From positions 1 through 25,767 of the forward strand of contig DAHL01000023.1 of assembly GCA_002509225.1 (NCBI GenBank): 25,767 bases of DNA, written 5' to 3'. Made by a program: the position numbers and the translations under genes. The notes beneath the pieces are model-generated. The model did not search any database. It was not told the origin of the DNA and saw only the letters and a list, made by a program, of their open reading frames with translations. Below are positions 7,727-15,203 of the stretch, in pieces. How positions within the stretch are numbered: the stretch's first letter is position 1; each line of letters starts with the position of its first letter. The stretch is from Euryarchaeota archaeon UBA102. GTDB taxonomy: Archaea > Thermoplasmatota > Poseidoniia > MGIII > CG-Epi1.

Positions 7727-9382
7727 ATGGTATCAATCAAATCACCTAGAGGCACCACACTCACCTGTAAGGGTTGGCAACAAGAAGCAGCTCTTAGAAT
7801 GTTAATGAATAATTTAGATCCAGAAGTCGCTGAAAATCCAGATGAATTGATCGTATACGGTGGTAGAGGTAAAGCAGCACGAAATGAACAATGTTATCAT
7901 TCTATCGTTGACTGTTTAACAAATTTAGAAGATGATGAAACATTATTAGTACAGAGCGGTAAACCAGTCGGTATTTTTAGAACACAACCAAACGCACCTA
8001 GAGTTCTAATTGCAAATTCCAATTTAGTTGGAAACTGGGCAACATGGGATCATTTTCATGATTTAGAAAAGAAAGGTTTGATTATGTATGGGCAGATGAC
8101 TGCAGGTTCTTGGATATACATAGGTACGCAAGGCATTCTTCAAGGAACATACGAAACTTTTGCAGAAGCCGCAAAGCAACACTTCAACAGTAGTTTATCT
8201 GGCCGATTAGTGGTCAGTAGTGGTTTAGGTGGTATGGGAGGGGCTCAACCTTTAGCTACTACTATGAACGAAGGTACATTTTTAGCAGCAGATGTCGATG
8301 AATCTCGTATCCAAAAACGTATAGAAACAAAATACTGCGATTTACTTTTAACAGATATCGATGAAGCAATAGATACTGCTTTAGAATGGAAAGAAAATAA
8401 AGTAGCAAAATCGATAGGCGTAGTTGCAAACGCAGTGGATTTACTAGAACGACTATTAGCTAGAAACGTCATTCCAGATATTCTCACAGATCAAACTTCT
8501 GCACACGATCCTCTGAATGGGTATATTCCAAGAGGGTTGGATGTGATTGATGCAGAAAAATTAAGATTTGAATCCCCTAAAAAATACACAGAGAGAAGCA
8601 TAGAGACGATGGGCGACCACGTCAAAGCTATGCTCAGTCTTATGAAAAAAGGAGCGCATACTTTTGATTACGGTAATAATTTACGCGCTGGAGCTGAAAA
8701 AGCCGGCGTAAAAAATGCCTTCGATTTTCCAGGTTTTGTTCCTGCATATATACGACCACTCTTTTGTGAAGGTAAAGGTCCATTTAGATGGGCTGCTTTG
8801 TCAGGAGATCCGAATGATATTTATGAAACTGATAAAGTCATTCTAGATTTATTTCCTGATAATGAACCATTAAAACGTTGGATTGAGTTGGCACGAGATA
8901 CTGTCCAGTTCCAAGGTCTTCCAGCACGAATTTGTTGGTTAGGTTATGGTGAAAGAGCAAAAGCCGGTCTCGCATTTAATAAATTAGTTAGAGATGGTAA
9001 AGTGAAAGCACCTATTGTTATCGGCAGAGATCATTTAGATTGCGGCTCAGTCGCCTCTCCTAATCGTGAAACTGAAGATATGCTTGATGGTTCCGACGCT
9101 ATTGCAGATTGGCCGCTTTTGAATGCATTGTTAAATGTAGCAGCAGGCGCGACTTGGGTTAGCTTTCATCACGGAGGGGGTGTAGGAATTGGCTATTCAT
9201 TACATGCAGGTATGGTCGTTGTTGCCGATGGTACTGAAGATGCCGATAAAAGATTAGAAACTGTTCTGACTACTGATCCAGGTACTGGAATTATGCGCCA
9301 TGTAGATGCGGGCTACGATAAAGCCAAACAAATAGCTAATGAGCACGACGTCAAAGTCGATTTAGTAAATAAAAATATTTAA
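7727..9382 (+). CDS. hutU: Urocanate hydratase
   Basis: HutU converts urocanate to 4-imidazolone-5-propionate, the second step of histidine breakdown, using tightly bound NAD+ as an electrophile. The 551 residues match the full family length. Motifs are [10 protein letters not shown] (44-53), the NAD-binding region [12 protein letters not shown] (164-175), the catalytic-cysteine stretch [11 protein letters not shown] (C403), [17 protein letters not shown] (433-449) and [12 protein letters not shown] (480-491). The ATG abuts the purP stop (TAAATG) and dtdA follows after one base. No hutH, hutI or formiminoglutamate gene is in the window, so the rest of the pathway must be elsewhere or absent. 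HutU is mostly a bacterial enzyme, so acquisition by transfer is possible, but nothing in the local sequence proves it. Confidence 0.96.
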   Translation: MVSIKSPRGTTLTCKGWQQEAALRMLMNNLDPEVAENPDELIVYGGRGKAARNEQCYHSIVDCLTNLEDDETLLVQSGKPVGIFRTQPNAPRVLIANSNLVGNWATWDHFHDLEKKGLIMYGQMTAGSWIYIGTQGILQGTYETFAEAAKQHFNSSLSGRLVVSSGLGGMGGAQPLATTMNEGTFLAADVDESRIQKRIETKYCDLLLTDIDEAIDTALEWKENKVAKSIGVVANAVDLLERLLARNVIPDILTDQTSAHDPLNGYIPRGLDVIDAEKLRFESPKKYTERSIETMGDHVKAMLSLMKKGAHTFDYGNNLRAGAEKAGVKNAFDFPGFVPAYIRPLFCEGKGPFRWAALSGDPNDIYETDKVILDLFPDNEPLKRWIELARDTVQFQGLPARICWLGYGERAKAGLAFNKLVRDGKVKAPIVIGRDHLDCGSVASPNRETEDMLDGSDAIADWPLLNALLNVAAGATWVSFHHGGGVGIGYSLHAGMVVVADGTEDADKRLETVLTTDPGTGIMRHVDAGYDKAKQIANEHDVKVDLVNKNI

Positions 9383-9383
9383 C

Positions 9384-10226
9384 ATGAATTTAATTCTTGC
9401 ATCAAAGTCAGACGTTGCATCAGTTAATCTGCATGATACTTTATTGGAGTTAGGTTCTTGGGAGCAAACAGGTATTTTCGATTCAAACCCCATTTGGTCT
9501 CTTACTAAAGATTACAATTTCTTTTGTAATATAAACACTCAGATGGCAATGATTGATGATTTACACATAAATGCTGAAAATATAGATGTTCGTTGGGAAA
9601 AAGAAACAAATAAAAAAATAAATATTCTCGCTTTTTTATCAAGACATAAAGCTGCTAGTGGAACTCCGAGTTTAACAGTCCACCCCATTGGTAATTGGGG
9701 TGTAGCAGAATATGGGGGTTCTGATAATGATGTATCTCATACATCCCCTTCTGAGATGTCAGGTCTTCTATTTGAACTGTATAAAACTGCTCCTGATGGT
9801 TATCAAATCTGTTTAGAAGCAACACACCATGGGCCCTATGTTGAAACGCCCACTTTTTTCATTGAAATAGGTTCTTCTCCAGATAGGTGGGAGTTGAAAG
9901 AACCTGCAGAGGCAATTGCAAAAGCGATATTAAATTTTAAACCATCAAAAGGCCCTAAATTGGTGGGAATTGGCGGTGGCCATTATGCTCCAAGGTTCAC
10001 TGAAGCTCTTTTTTCTCATGAAGTTTCTTTTGGTCATATAGTTGCAAACTATGGACTGAAAACTATAACTCCCAATTTACTCAAAAAAGCATTATCCGTC
10101 TCTTCTGCTGATGGCATCTATCTTCATCGTAAAGGGATGCCAAAATCTGCTTTGAGAGAAATGATTCTTTTAGCTGAGAAAGAAAACATTCGCATTTTTC
10201 GTCAATCAGATTTAGTTCCGAGATAA
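9384..10226 (+). CDS. dtdA: D-aminoacyl-tRNA deacylase (archaeal/plant DTD2 type)
   Basis: DtdA removes D-amino acids wrongly attached to tRNA and acts as a chiral proofreader in the cytosol. Archaea and plants use this family in place of bacterial DTD. The 280 residues contain the recognisable blocks SRHKAASGTPSLTVHPIGN (86-104), LEATHHGPYVETP (144-156), EIGSSPDRWE (161-170) and GIGGGHYAPR (195-204). The histidines in these blocks are the likely zinc and catalytic residues of the family. The ATG is one base after the hutU stop, so it is translated as the third gene of purP-hutU-dtdA. No functional link to purine or histidine metabolism is obvious. Confidence 0.92.
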   Translation: MNLILASKSDVASVNLHDTLLELGSWEQTGIFDSNPIWSLTKDYNFFCNINTQMAMIDDLHINAENIDVRWEKETNKKINILAFLSRHKAASGTPSLTVHPIGNWGVAEYGGSDNDVSHTSPSEMSGLLFELYKTAPDGYQICLEATHHGPYVETPTFFIEIGSSPDRWELKEPAEAIAKAILNFKPSKGPKLVGIGGGHYAPRFTEALFSHEVSFGHIVANYGLKTITPNLLKKALSVSSADGIYLHRKGMPKSALREMILLAEKENIRIFRQSDLVPR

Positions 10227-10250
10227 TTATTTTTCCTTCCTTCAAGTCAA

Positions 10251-10258
10251 TTTATAAA
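10251..10258 (+). promoter_or_regulatory. TATA box for cysK
   Basis: TTTATAAA is a near-perfect archaeal TATA box, centred about 37 bases before the TTG start at 10292. Initiation about 26 bases downstream would give a leader of roughly 10-12 bases that just contains the AGGTGAT SD. Confidence 0.55.
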
Positions 10259-10281
10259 CTCATTCCTCATGCAATATAATC

Positions 10282-10288
10282 AGGTGAT
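10282..10288 (+). promoter_or_regulatory. Shine-Dalgarno fixing the TTG start of cysK
   Basis: AGGTGAT complements the anti-SD. When aligned to the full AGGAGGTGAT consensus, its AGG ends 7 bases before the TTG at 10292. This is the same spacing as at sucD and the FtsX permease. An in-frame TAA at 10277-10279 blocks any longer version. Confidence 0.6.
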
Positions 10289-10291
10289 TTT

Positions 10292-11251
10292 TTGAATAAT
10301 TTAGCTTCCGCTAAGGCAAATTTGAATTCTAAAGTTCCGGCTTCATCTAAAGCTGTTTCTTCTGTTTCAAATTGTGTTGGAAATACTTCTCTTGTTAAAA
10401 TTTCAAAGAATTTATATGCCAAATTAGAATCTTCAAACCCCAGCGGTAGTATCAAAGATCGTATGGCTAAACATCTTTTAGATTTAGCTGAAGAACGGGG
10501 CTCTATCAAAAAATCAGGTACGATAATCGAAGCAACTAGTGGGAATACTGGAATTGCCTTTTCAATGTTAGCTGCAGAACGTGGATATAGGATGATTGCA
10601 GTTATGCCCAAGAATATGAGTGAAGAGAGAAAGGTCATGATTCGTTCCTTCGGAGGGGAGATTTTTGAAGTTGGAAATAATGATTTTGCAGGAGCTTTAG
10701 AATATAGAGATCAACTAGTTGAAGAGATGAATGCATATTGCCCTAATCAATTTGAAAACATAGATAATGTAGATTGCCATTACTCCACCACAGGTCAAGA
10801 AATAATTCGCCAAGTAGCTGATTTAAATTTAAATCAGAATATCTCTGCCTTTGTTGCAGGCACCGGAACTGGAGGAACTCTTATGGGTGTCAGAGAAGCA
10901 TTAATCGAATCATTTCCAGATGTTCATATTGTTGCAGTTGAACCAACAGAATCTGCAGTTATGAGTGGTGGTGAACCCGGTGAACATATGATACAAGGAA
11001 TTGGTGATGGTTTCATTCCTCCTATTGTTGATATGAATTTAGTGGATGAAGTCGTAGCAGTTTCTTCTAAAGATTCAATCTCTCGAATTCGCAAACTCAC
11101 CAAAGATTTGGGGTTAATGGCCGGCATCAGTTCTGGAGCAAATATTTTAGCCGCTGAAAGTTATATCGAAAAACATCAACCAGATGGAATAGTGGTCTCT
11201 ATTCTTTGCGATCGCCAAGAACGATATTTTAGCCTGTTAAGTCAACATTAA
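10292..11251 (+). CDS. cysK: Cysteine synthase (O-acetylserine sulfhydrylase), PLP-dependent
   Basis: This fold-type II PLP enzyme probably makes cysteine from O-acetylserine and sulfide. The 319 residues contain the PLP lysine in NPSGSIKDRMA (K55), the substrate loop ATSGNTG (81-87), the phosphate-binding GTGTGG (190-195), the GGEPGEHMIQGIGDGFIPP region (about 217-235) and GISSGAN (269-275). GxPG-x-H-x-IQGIG-x-GFIP favours CysK over cystathionine beta-synthase. There is no CBS-pair regulatory domain. The start is TTG with a good SD; about 28 Ala/Ser-rich residues precede the usual GNTSLV start of the fold, slightly longer than typical. It has its own TATA box and stands alone, with an ACT protein following behind a separate promoter. 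Confidence 0.9.
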   Translation: MNNLASAKANLNSKVPASSKAVSSVSNCVGNTSLVKISKNLYAKLESSNPSGSIKDRMAKHLLDLAEERGSIKKSGTIIEATSGNTGIAFSMLAAERGYRMIAVMPKNMSEERKVMIRSFGGEIFEVGNNDFAGALEYRDQLVEEMNAYCPNQFENIDNVDCHYSTTGQEIIRQVADLNLNQNISAFVAGTGTGGTLMGVREALIESFPDVHIVAVEPTESAVMSGGEPGEHMIQGIGDGFIPPIVDMNLVDEVVAVSSKDSISRIRKLTKDLGLMAGISSGANILAAESYIEKHQPDGIVVSILCDRQERYFSLLSQH

Positions 11252-11264
11252 TTTCAACATAATA

Positions 11265-11273
11265 TTTTAATAT
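11265..11273 (+). promoter_or_regulatory. TATA-like box for the double-ACT gene
   Basis: TTTTAATAT is centred 27 bases before the ATG at 11296. No SD lies directly before the ATG (GGGAATGTCGT), so a leaderless transcript is likely. Confidence 0.5.
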
Positions 11274-11295
11274 CTTTTGTAAGTGGGAATGTCGT

Positions 11296-11757
11296 ATGAG
11301 TGAAAAATATAACAAAGATAGTCAAATTTCTTTCATGTGTAAAAATAATCCAGGAGAGTTACAATCTGTCTGTGATACGTTGAATGAAGCCAGTATCAAT
11401 ATCAGAGCAATTTCAATGACCGATGCTTCTGATCATGCAGTAATCCGCATGATTACAAACGACGCAATGAAAACGCGTATCGTCCTTGATCATATGGGTT
11501 TCAACACAATTTTATCCCCAGTTCTTATTTTCGACGTATCTGATTACCCAGGAGCATTAATGCAGATAACACAAAAACTATCTGACGCTTCCGTTAATAT
11601 TCAATATCTTTATGCGACTACTTCAAAATACAGAAGTCGTGTTGTTTTGAAAACAGACAATATGGATTTGGCAGAGAAAATATTGAAACCAATGAGATGG
11701 GGCTCCAAAAAAGTAACCAAAACCAAAAGGCCCAGAGTTTCTGTTACTCAATCATAA
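11296..11757 (+). CDS. Tandem ACT-domain protein
   Basis: The 153 residues form two consecutive ACT-like modules (about 9-75 and 76-135) followed by a short basic tail (KKVTKTKRPR). ACT domains bind small ligands, often amino acids, and regulate enzymes or transcription. Module 1 has the pattern NNPGELQSVCDTLNEASINI (17-36). Module 2 has DYPGALMQITQKLSDASVNI (83-102). Both show the PG(x)L turn and the helix ending in the I/V-N-I that starts the next strand. No catalytic or DNA-binding domain is attached. The gene follows cysK but has its own promoter, so a role in sensing an amino acid is only a guess. Its end overlaps the convergent ArsC-like gene by six bases. Confidence 0.82.
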   Translation: MSEKYNKDSQISFMCKNNPGELQSVCDTLNEASINIRAISMTDASDHAVIRMITNDAMKTRIVLDHMGFNTILSPVLIFDVSDYPGALMQITQKLSDASVNIQYLYATTSKYRSRVVLKTDNMDLAEKILKPMRWGSKKVTKTKRPRVSVTQS

Positions 11758-12108
11758 ACTACTCAAATAATTTTTAATTTTACTAGCTATTTCCACATAA
11801 TCTTCTATTTTGTTCGGATCTTCAAAACCCAAATCTTTGTCAATTTTTATATTTGGACATTCTACTCCACATCCCATAGATATCACCATTTTTTCTTTAA
11901 TTTTTTCAATCGAGTCAATATGTTTTGGTTTAAGGCCATCAGCATTTATATTCTTCATTTTCAATACTTTTATTGTATTGGGGTGTACCATTTCTGCAGG
12001 CCTTGTTCCTGCACTTTCAGCTTCGTACCCCATGTCACGAGCAATAGCTTCTGCCATCTGAGATCTACATGAATTACCAACACAAACAAACAACAGTTTC
12101 TTTTTCAT
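11752..12108 (-). CDS. Low-molecular-weight phosphatase family, arsenate reductase (ArsC)-like
   Basis: The 118 residues open with MKKKLLFVCVGNSCRSQMAE, which contains the P-loop CX5R (C9 to R15) of LMW protein tyrosine phosphatases and thioredoxin-coupled arsenate reductases. SAGT at 32-35 is also typical. The general-acid aspartate is probably D97 in FEDP. Two extra cysteines in MGCGVECP (C80, C84) fit the redox relay of ArsC enzymes better than a plain phosphatase, so arsenate reduction is the favoured function. The ATG lies three bases after the stop of the upstream nuclease gene, implying co-transcription. No arsenite pump or ArsR regulator is nearby. The family is clear; the substrate is not proven. 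Confidence 0.85.
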   Translation of the reverse strand: MKKKLLFVCVGNSCRSQMAEAIARDMGYEAESAGTRPAEMVHPNTIKVLKMKNINADGLKPKHIDSIEKIKEKMVISMGCGVECPNIKIDKDLGFEDPNKIEDYVEIASKIKNYLSSL

Positions 12109-12111
12109 AGC

Positions 12112-13011
12112 TTATCCAATTTCAGCTCCAGATTCATATTCAGTACCATATTTGAATTCGTTTACTAGATATCCATCAATGTCTCTAAGTGTCATCCTAT
12201 CTCCGTCATTATTCCATATTGGTGAATTTGAACCCCAATAAACTTCAGTTTGATTGTCTTCTCCATTTCCGCAATATATTGTAAACCCGACTTCTGGTTC
12301 TACTATGTATTCCAAAAATTCGTATGAATGTCCTGCTCGATCCTGTATAATCCATCCAGTAAGATTTATCGTTTCATTACCCTCATTATGAAAAGTCATA
12401 TTCTCTCCATTCATGTTGTCTCTGTCTGAGCCATCAGGATTGTAAGCCAGAGATGTAATATTTATTTGATTATAATATATAGATTTTTCCCATAAACCTA
12501 CTCCTATCTCTCTAGCTTGATTTTCTCTGTCTAACAATTCTTCTTTTTTACTATTTTCACAATAATCCACAAATGCTAAACCACCTGAGACTAACACTTG
12601 ATTGATACTAATCTCTGTATCATTTCTCAAATAAACCCATCTTAACATTCTTCCAAAACTGTCAGTATCATCTTCTTCTGTTTCATTCATCAATATTACG
12701 GTCTCGTTCAGTAATGCATTTTCGAGAAAATCCTTACCTTCTTGATACCAAGGTTTTCCACTTTCAGCTGTATTTACGCACAGAAGTCTTACAATTGAAC
12801 CATCGTCCATTTCTATAGTATCACCATCTATAATTCTAGATACTATTGTTCCAGACTCAGTTTCTTCAGTTTCATTTGTTCTTTCTCTCTCTCCTTCGTT
12901 TTCTGCCGTTTCTTCTCTGTTTACTTCTCCTTCGTTTTCCGGTCTATTGTTTCCTTCTAAACATCCACCAACAATCAATATCATCATAATAAGTATCAGT
13001 TGTATTCTCAT
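12112..13011 (-). CDS. Secreted lipoprotein nuclease: staphylococcal-nuclease domain plus lamin-tail domain
   Basis: The 299 residues begin with a short hydrophobic signal ending in a lipobox-like VGGC (C17), suggesting a lipid-anchored exported protein. A disordered Glu/Asn/Thr linker (about 18-52) follows. A thermonuclease (SNase) domain spans about 53-176, with IDGDTIEM (61-68), the R35-like R75 and E43-like E83 in RLLCVNTAES, and the R87-like R121 in FGRMLRW. The C-terminal part (about 183-290) resembles a lamin-tail (LTD) beta-sandwich: ITSLAYNPDG, NETINLTGWIIQDRAGHSYE and NNDGDRMTLRD. Such a protein could degrade extracellular DNA or RNA at the cell surface for nutrition, which is inference. 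A TATA-like sequence at 13034-13041 is 26 bases from the ATG. It is divergent from the ceramidase-like gene. Confidence 0.87.
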   Translation of the reverse strand: MRIQLILIMMILIVGGCLEGNNRPENEGEVNREETAENEGERERTNETEETESGTIVSRIIDGDTIEMDDGSIVRLLCVNTAESGKPWYQEGKDFLENALLNETVILMNETEEDDTDSFGRMLRWVYLRNDTEISINQVLVSGGLAFVDYCENSKKEELLDRENQAREIGVGLWEKSIYYNQINITSLAYNPDGSDRDNMNGENMTFHNEGNETINLTGWIIQDRAGHSYEFLEYIVEPEVGFTIYCGNGEDNQTEVYWGSNSPIWNNDGDRMTLRDIDGYLVNEFKYGTEYESGAEIG

Positions 13012-13033
13012 CTTTCATCAATAAGGGTATCTT

Positions 13034-13043
13034 TACTTAAACA
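13034..13043. promoter_or_regulatory. Shared divergent promoter of the nuclease and ceramidase-like genes
   Basis: The minus strand reads TTTAAGTA, centred about 26 bases before the nuclease ATG (13011). The plus strand over the same bases reads TACTTAAACA, 20-25 bases before the GTG at 13062. With only 50 bases between the two start codons, one AT-rich box probably serves both directions. The minus-strand match is the better one. Confidence 0.4.
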
Positions 13044-13054
13044 AGGTGCCTTGT
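13041..13054. repeat. 14-bp inverted repeat, operator-like
   Basis: ACAAGG-TG-CCTTGT is a perfect inverted repeat with 6-bp arms. It lies immediately next to the divergent TATA-like box and ends 7 bases before the GTG start of the ceramidase-like gene. The position would let a dimeric regulator block one or both promoters. No regulator gene is adjacent, so this is a candidate only. Confidence 0.45.
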
Positions 13055-13061
13055 AGATTTC

Positions 13062-14054
13062 GTGAACCAGACAAATACATACTATGAACTAGGTTTTGCA
13101 ATTTTCCTAGTTGCAATCGCTGCAGCTGCAGGAGTGCATTATGGCTCAGATGGCTGGGGCGCGGAGTCTGAAAGTAAAGTAGGTTTCAATTCAGCTTTTT
13201 GTGAATTAATGCAAGATGGTCTGATACGTGAACCTGCAAACACTTGGTCCAATCTAGCTTACGTTATAGTCGGTTTCGGAGTTCTTTGGCATATAGGATA
13301 TCTAGGGGGTCCACGAAATAATCCAATGGATGGTCGCAGTCAATACACTATTCTTTATGGTTATTCTGCAGTTATACTGGGAATAGGCAGTTTCGCTATG
13401 CACGCTACCAAGACTGATTGGGGTGGGTGGTTAGATAATACTGGGATGGTTCTTTTTGTTTCTTTTCCAGTTGTTTACAATTTCACAAGAATTTTAAAAT
13501 GGAATGATAAAACATTTCTTTGGTCATATCTCGGATTGAATATTCTCATTTCAGCTTTTATTTGGTTTGTTGGTCATGGAAGTTACATATTTGCAATTCT
13601 AACAGTGTGTTGGATGTGTACTGAAGCTGGTATTAGGTATCCACAAAAATCTTGGATAGTTTTTGGAGTCCCCGCTCTTTTTGATTTGGTTCTAAGGGGT
13701 GGAGATTTGGCTTGGACGCAATTAATTTGGATAGCTATGGCTTTCTGGTTCGCTCAATTTAAACAAATAGAAATTAAACGTTCATACGTTCCTGCTTTTT
13801 GGTTAGGTTTCGGTAGCTACATTTCAGCTTTTATTATCTGGAATCTTTCTTTGGAAGATGGCCTACTTTGCGATCCTGCAAGCTTAATGCAAGGTCATGC
13901 ACTTTGGCACATCTTAACAGCATGCTCTATAGGTTTCTTCTATATTTATCTAAGATCAGAACAGAAAGTATCTATACCCGAAGAGAAAAAAGTAGATGCA
14001 ATCACAGAAGTCTTCAATAGTCTTTTGAATTTTAAATTCCCATGGGATGATTAA
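13062..14054 (+). CDS. Ceramidase-like (CREST superfamily) seven-helix membrane hydrolase
   Basis: The 330 residues hold about eight hydrophobic segments and the motif set of alkaline ceramidases, zinc amidohydrolases buried in the membrane. FCELMQDGLIREPANTWSNL (46-65) matches the family's CE...NTxSNL opening. GSFAMHAT gives S110 and H114. GWLDNTGM gives D125. CDPASLMQGHALWHIL gives H279 and H283. In human ACER3 the corresponding residues, as I recall them, are S77, H81, D92, H217 and H221. The local spacings (4, 11 and 4) are identical here. The start is GTG, with ATG absent nearby and TATA-like bases about 25 upstream. Archaea are not known for sphingolipids, so the substrate is open: an environmental ceramide or another amide-linked lipid. 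It is divergent from a secreted nuclease. Confidence 0.82.
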   Translation: MNQTNTYYELGFAIFLVAIAAAAGVHYGSDGWGAESESKVGFNSAFCELMQDGLIREPANTWSNLAYVIVGFGVLWHIGYLGGPRNNPMDGRSQYTILYGYSAVILGIGSFAMHATKTDWGGWLDNTGMVLFVSFPVVYNFTRILKWNDKTFLWSYLGLNILISAFIWFVGHGSYIFAILTVCWMCTEAGIRYPQKSWIVFGVPALFDLVLRGGDLAWTQLIWIAMAFWFAQFKQIEIKRSYVPAFWLGFGSYISAFIIWNLSLEDGLLCDPASLMQGHALWHILTACSIGFFYIYLRSEQKVSIPEEKKVDAITEVFNSLLNFKFPWDD

Positions 14055-14458
14055 ATATAATTATAAAAGAAAATCAACATAAGTTCTGCATAGCAGAATA
14101 TATTCAACATAACCATAGGCCTCTGTCCATACCAAATTTGATACATCCATTGGTTCTTCTCTACTACGTATTCAATAGCTCTGCCTGATTTTTGTTGATG
14201 ATATATTATGAATGCTAAAATCAACGGCCATGTGAAAAACACTACAAGACCCATCATAATCTGTTCTACCGGTTCCATTTTTTGAATGCTATGTCTGGTC
14301 ATTTTTCTTCTATCATATACATTTGTCAATGGAAATAATATGGAAAATGTCAACAGCATAGCGAATGACGAAACCATCAAATCAGGCGATAAAAATAGAG
14401 ATGCAAATACCAAAATCATTACAACGATTAGTGCCTGTTGATCGCTTCTCATTGTCAT
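14051..14458 (-). CDS. Small hypothetical membrane protein, about four helices
   Basis: I do not recognise a family. The 135 residues show four likely membrane segments (about 9-23, 28-45, 64-86 and 113-132). A basic loop (YDRRKMTRHSIQKM, 48-61) lies between helices 2 and 3, and an aromatic-rich stretch KNQWMYQIWYGQRP (101-114) precedes the last helix. No catalytic motif or metal ligand pattern is visible. A second in-frame ATG at 14452 (MRSDQQ) could be the true start. Its stop overlaps the convergent ceramidase-like gene by four bases. It lies downstream of SOD on the same strand with a 68-base gap containing a 13-bp inverted repeat, so it may have its own promoter. Confidence 0.65.
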   Translation of the reverse strand: MTMRSDQQALIVVMILVFASLFLSPDLMVSSFAMLLTFSILFPLTNVYDRRKMTRHSIQKMEPVEQIMMGLVVFFTWPLILAFIIYHQQKSGRAIEYVVEKNQWMYQIWYGQRPMVMLNIFCYAELMLIFFYNYI

Positions 14459-14479
14459 TTATTATACCAGAATCTCTTA

Positions 14480-14492
14480 TTTGAGACTCAAA
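14480..14492. repeat. 13-bp inverted repeat upstream of the small membrane-protein gene
   Basis: TTTGAG-A-CTCAAA is a perfect inverted repeat in the 68-base gap between SOD and the small membrane-protein gene. It sits 22 bases upstream of the latter's ATG (minus strand), within the core-promoter zone. It could be an operator, or a short hairpin at the SOD transcript end. No T-tract follows it on the minus strand, which argues against an intrinsic terminator. Confidence 0.35.
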
Positions 14493-14526
14493 CTTGTATT
14501 ATTTAGCTGTTTGCGATACTGATTTC

Positions 14527-15156
14527 TTACTTAGTTTCAGCATATCGGCGTGAAACTTCACTCCAATTCACTACATTGAAGAATGCGTTCAAGTAGTCTC
14601 CACGTAAGTTTTGATATTTCAAATAATATGCATGTTCCCACACATCTACACCCATTATAGGAGTTCCACATTCACATCCACAAACTTCAGCACCCATCAA
14701 AGGATTATCTTGATTACTAGTGGAGCAGACTGATAATGTTCCATTATCTGAACATAACCAAGCCCATCCTGAACCGAACCGTGTCATTGCAGCTTTATGC
14801 ATCGCCTCTTTCATCTCATCCATTGATCCAAAAGCAGAATCTATTGCCACCGATAACTCATCAGACATTGTTCCACTATCCGAACCCATTATTTCCCAGA
14901 AAAGACTATGATTCCAGTGCCCACCGCCGTGATTTCTAACAGCCATACGTTGACCTTCAGGAACTCCATCTAAATCTCCAATCAATTCTTCTAGATTTTT
15001 ACCATCCAAGGCCCCATCTGCAGCTTCTACTGCTCCATTCAGCATATTGACATATGCTTGATGATGCTTATCATGATGTATCTGCATCGTTTTTGCATCT
15101 ATGTGGGGTTCTAGCGCGTCGAAAGAATATGTTAAATCAGGTAGTTCAAAACTCAT
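14527..15156 (-). CDS. sod: Superoxide dismutase, Fe/Mn family
   Basis: This enzyme dismutates superoxide to oxygen and peroxide, which suits an aerobic organism with a respiratory chain. The 209 residues contain all four metal ligands: H27 in [17 protein letters not shown]83 in WNHSLFW, and D171 and H175 in [13 protein letters not shown]. The GGGHWNHS glycine pattern plus Gln149 in SNQDNPLMG is more typical of Mn than Fe forms, but cambialistic use is possible. There is no signal peptide, so it is cytosolic. An unusual cysteine-rich insertion, [15 protein letters not shown] (155-169, three Cys), lies just before the ligand motif. A TATA-like box at 15189-15196 and a short leader serve it separately from the upstream MscS gene. 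Confidence 0.95.
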   Translation of the reverse strand: MSFELPDLTYSFDALEPHIDAKTMQIHHDKHHQAYVNMLNGAVEAADGALDGKNLEELIGDLDGVPEGQRMAVRNHGGGHWNHSLFWEIMGSDSGTMSDELSVAIDSAFGSMDEMKEAMHKAAMTRFGSGWAWLCSDNGTLSVCSTSNQDNPLMGAEVCGCECGTPIMGVDVWEHAYYLKYQNLRGDYLNAFFNVVNWSEVSRRYAETK

Positions 15157-15188
15157 TGCTAATCACTAATCTGGCTATCAAGAGTATC

Positions 15189-15196
15189 TATTTAAT
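15189..15196 (-). promoter_or_regulatory. TATA box for SOD
   Basis: The minus strand reads ATTAAATA, centred about 36 bases before the SOD ATG (15156), in the 47-base gap after the MscS gene. Initiation would leave a leader of about 10 bases. Confidence 0.5.
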
Positions 15197-15203
15197 TCTC
15201 TGC

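Noticed and set aside
10292..11251. Cystathionine beta-synthase as an alternative to cysteine synthase
   Set aside because: There is no CBS-pair domain, and GEHMIQGIGDGFIPP follows the CysK pattern. A broader substrate range cannot be excluded.
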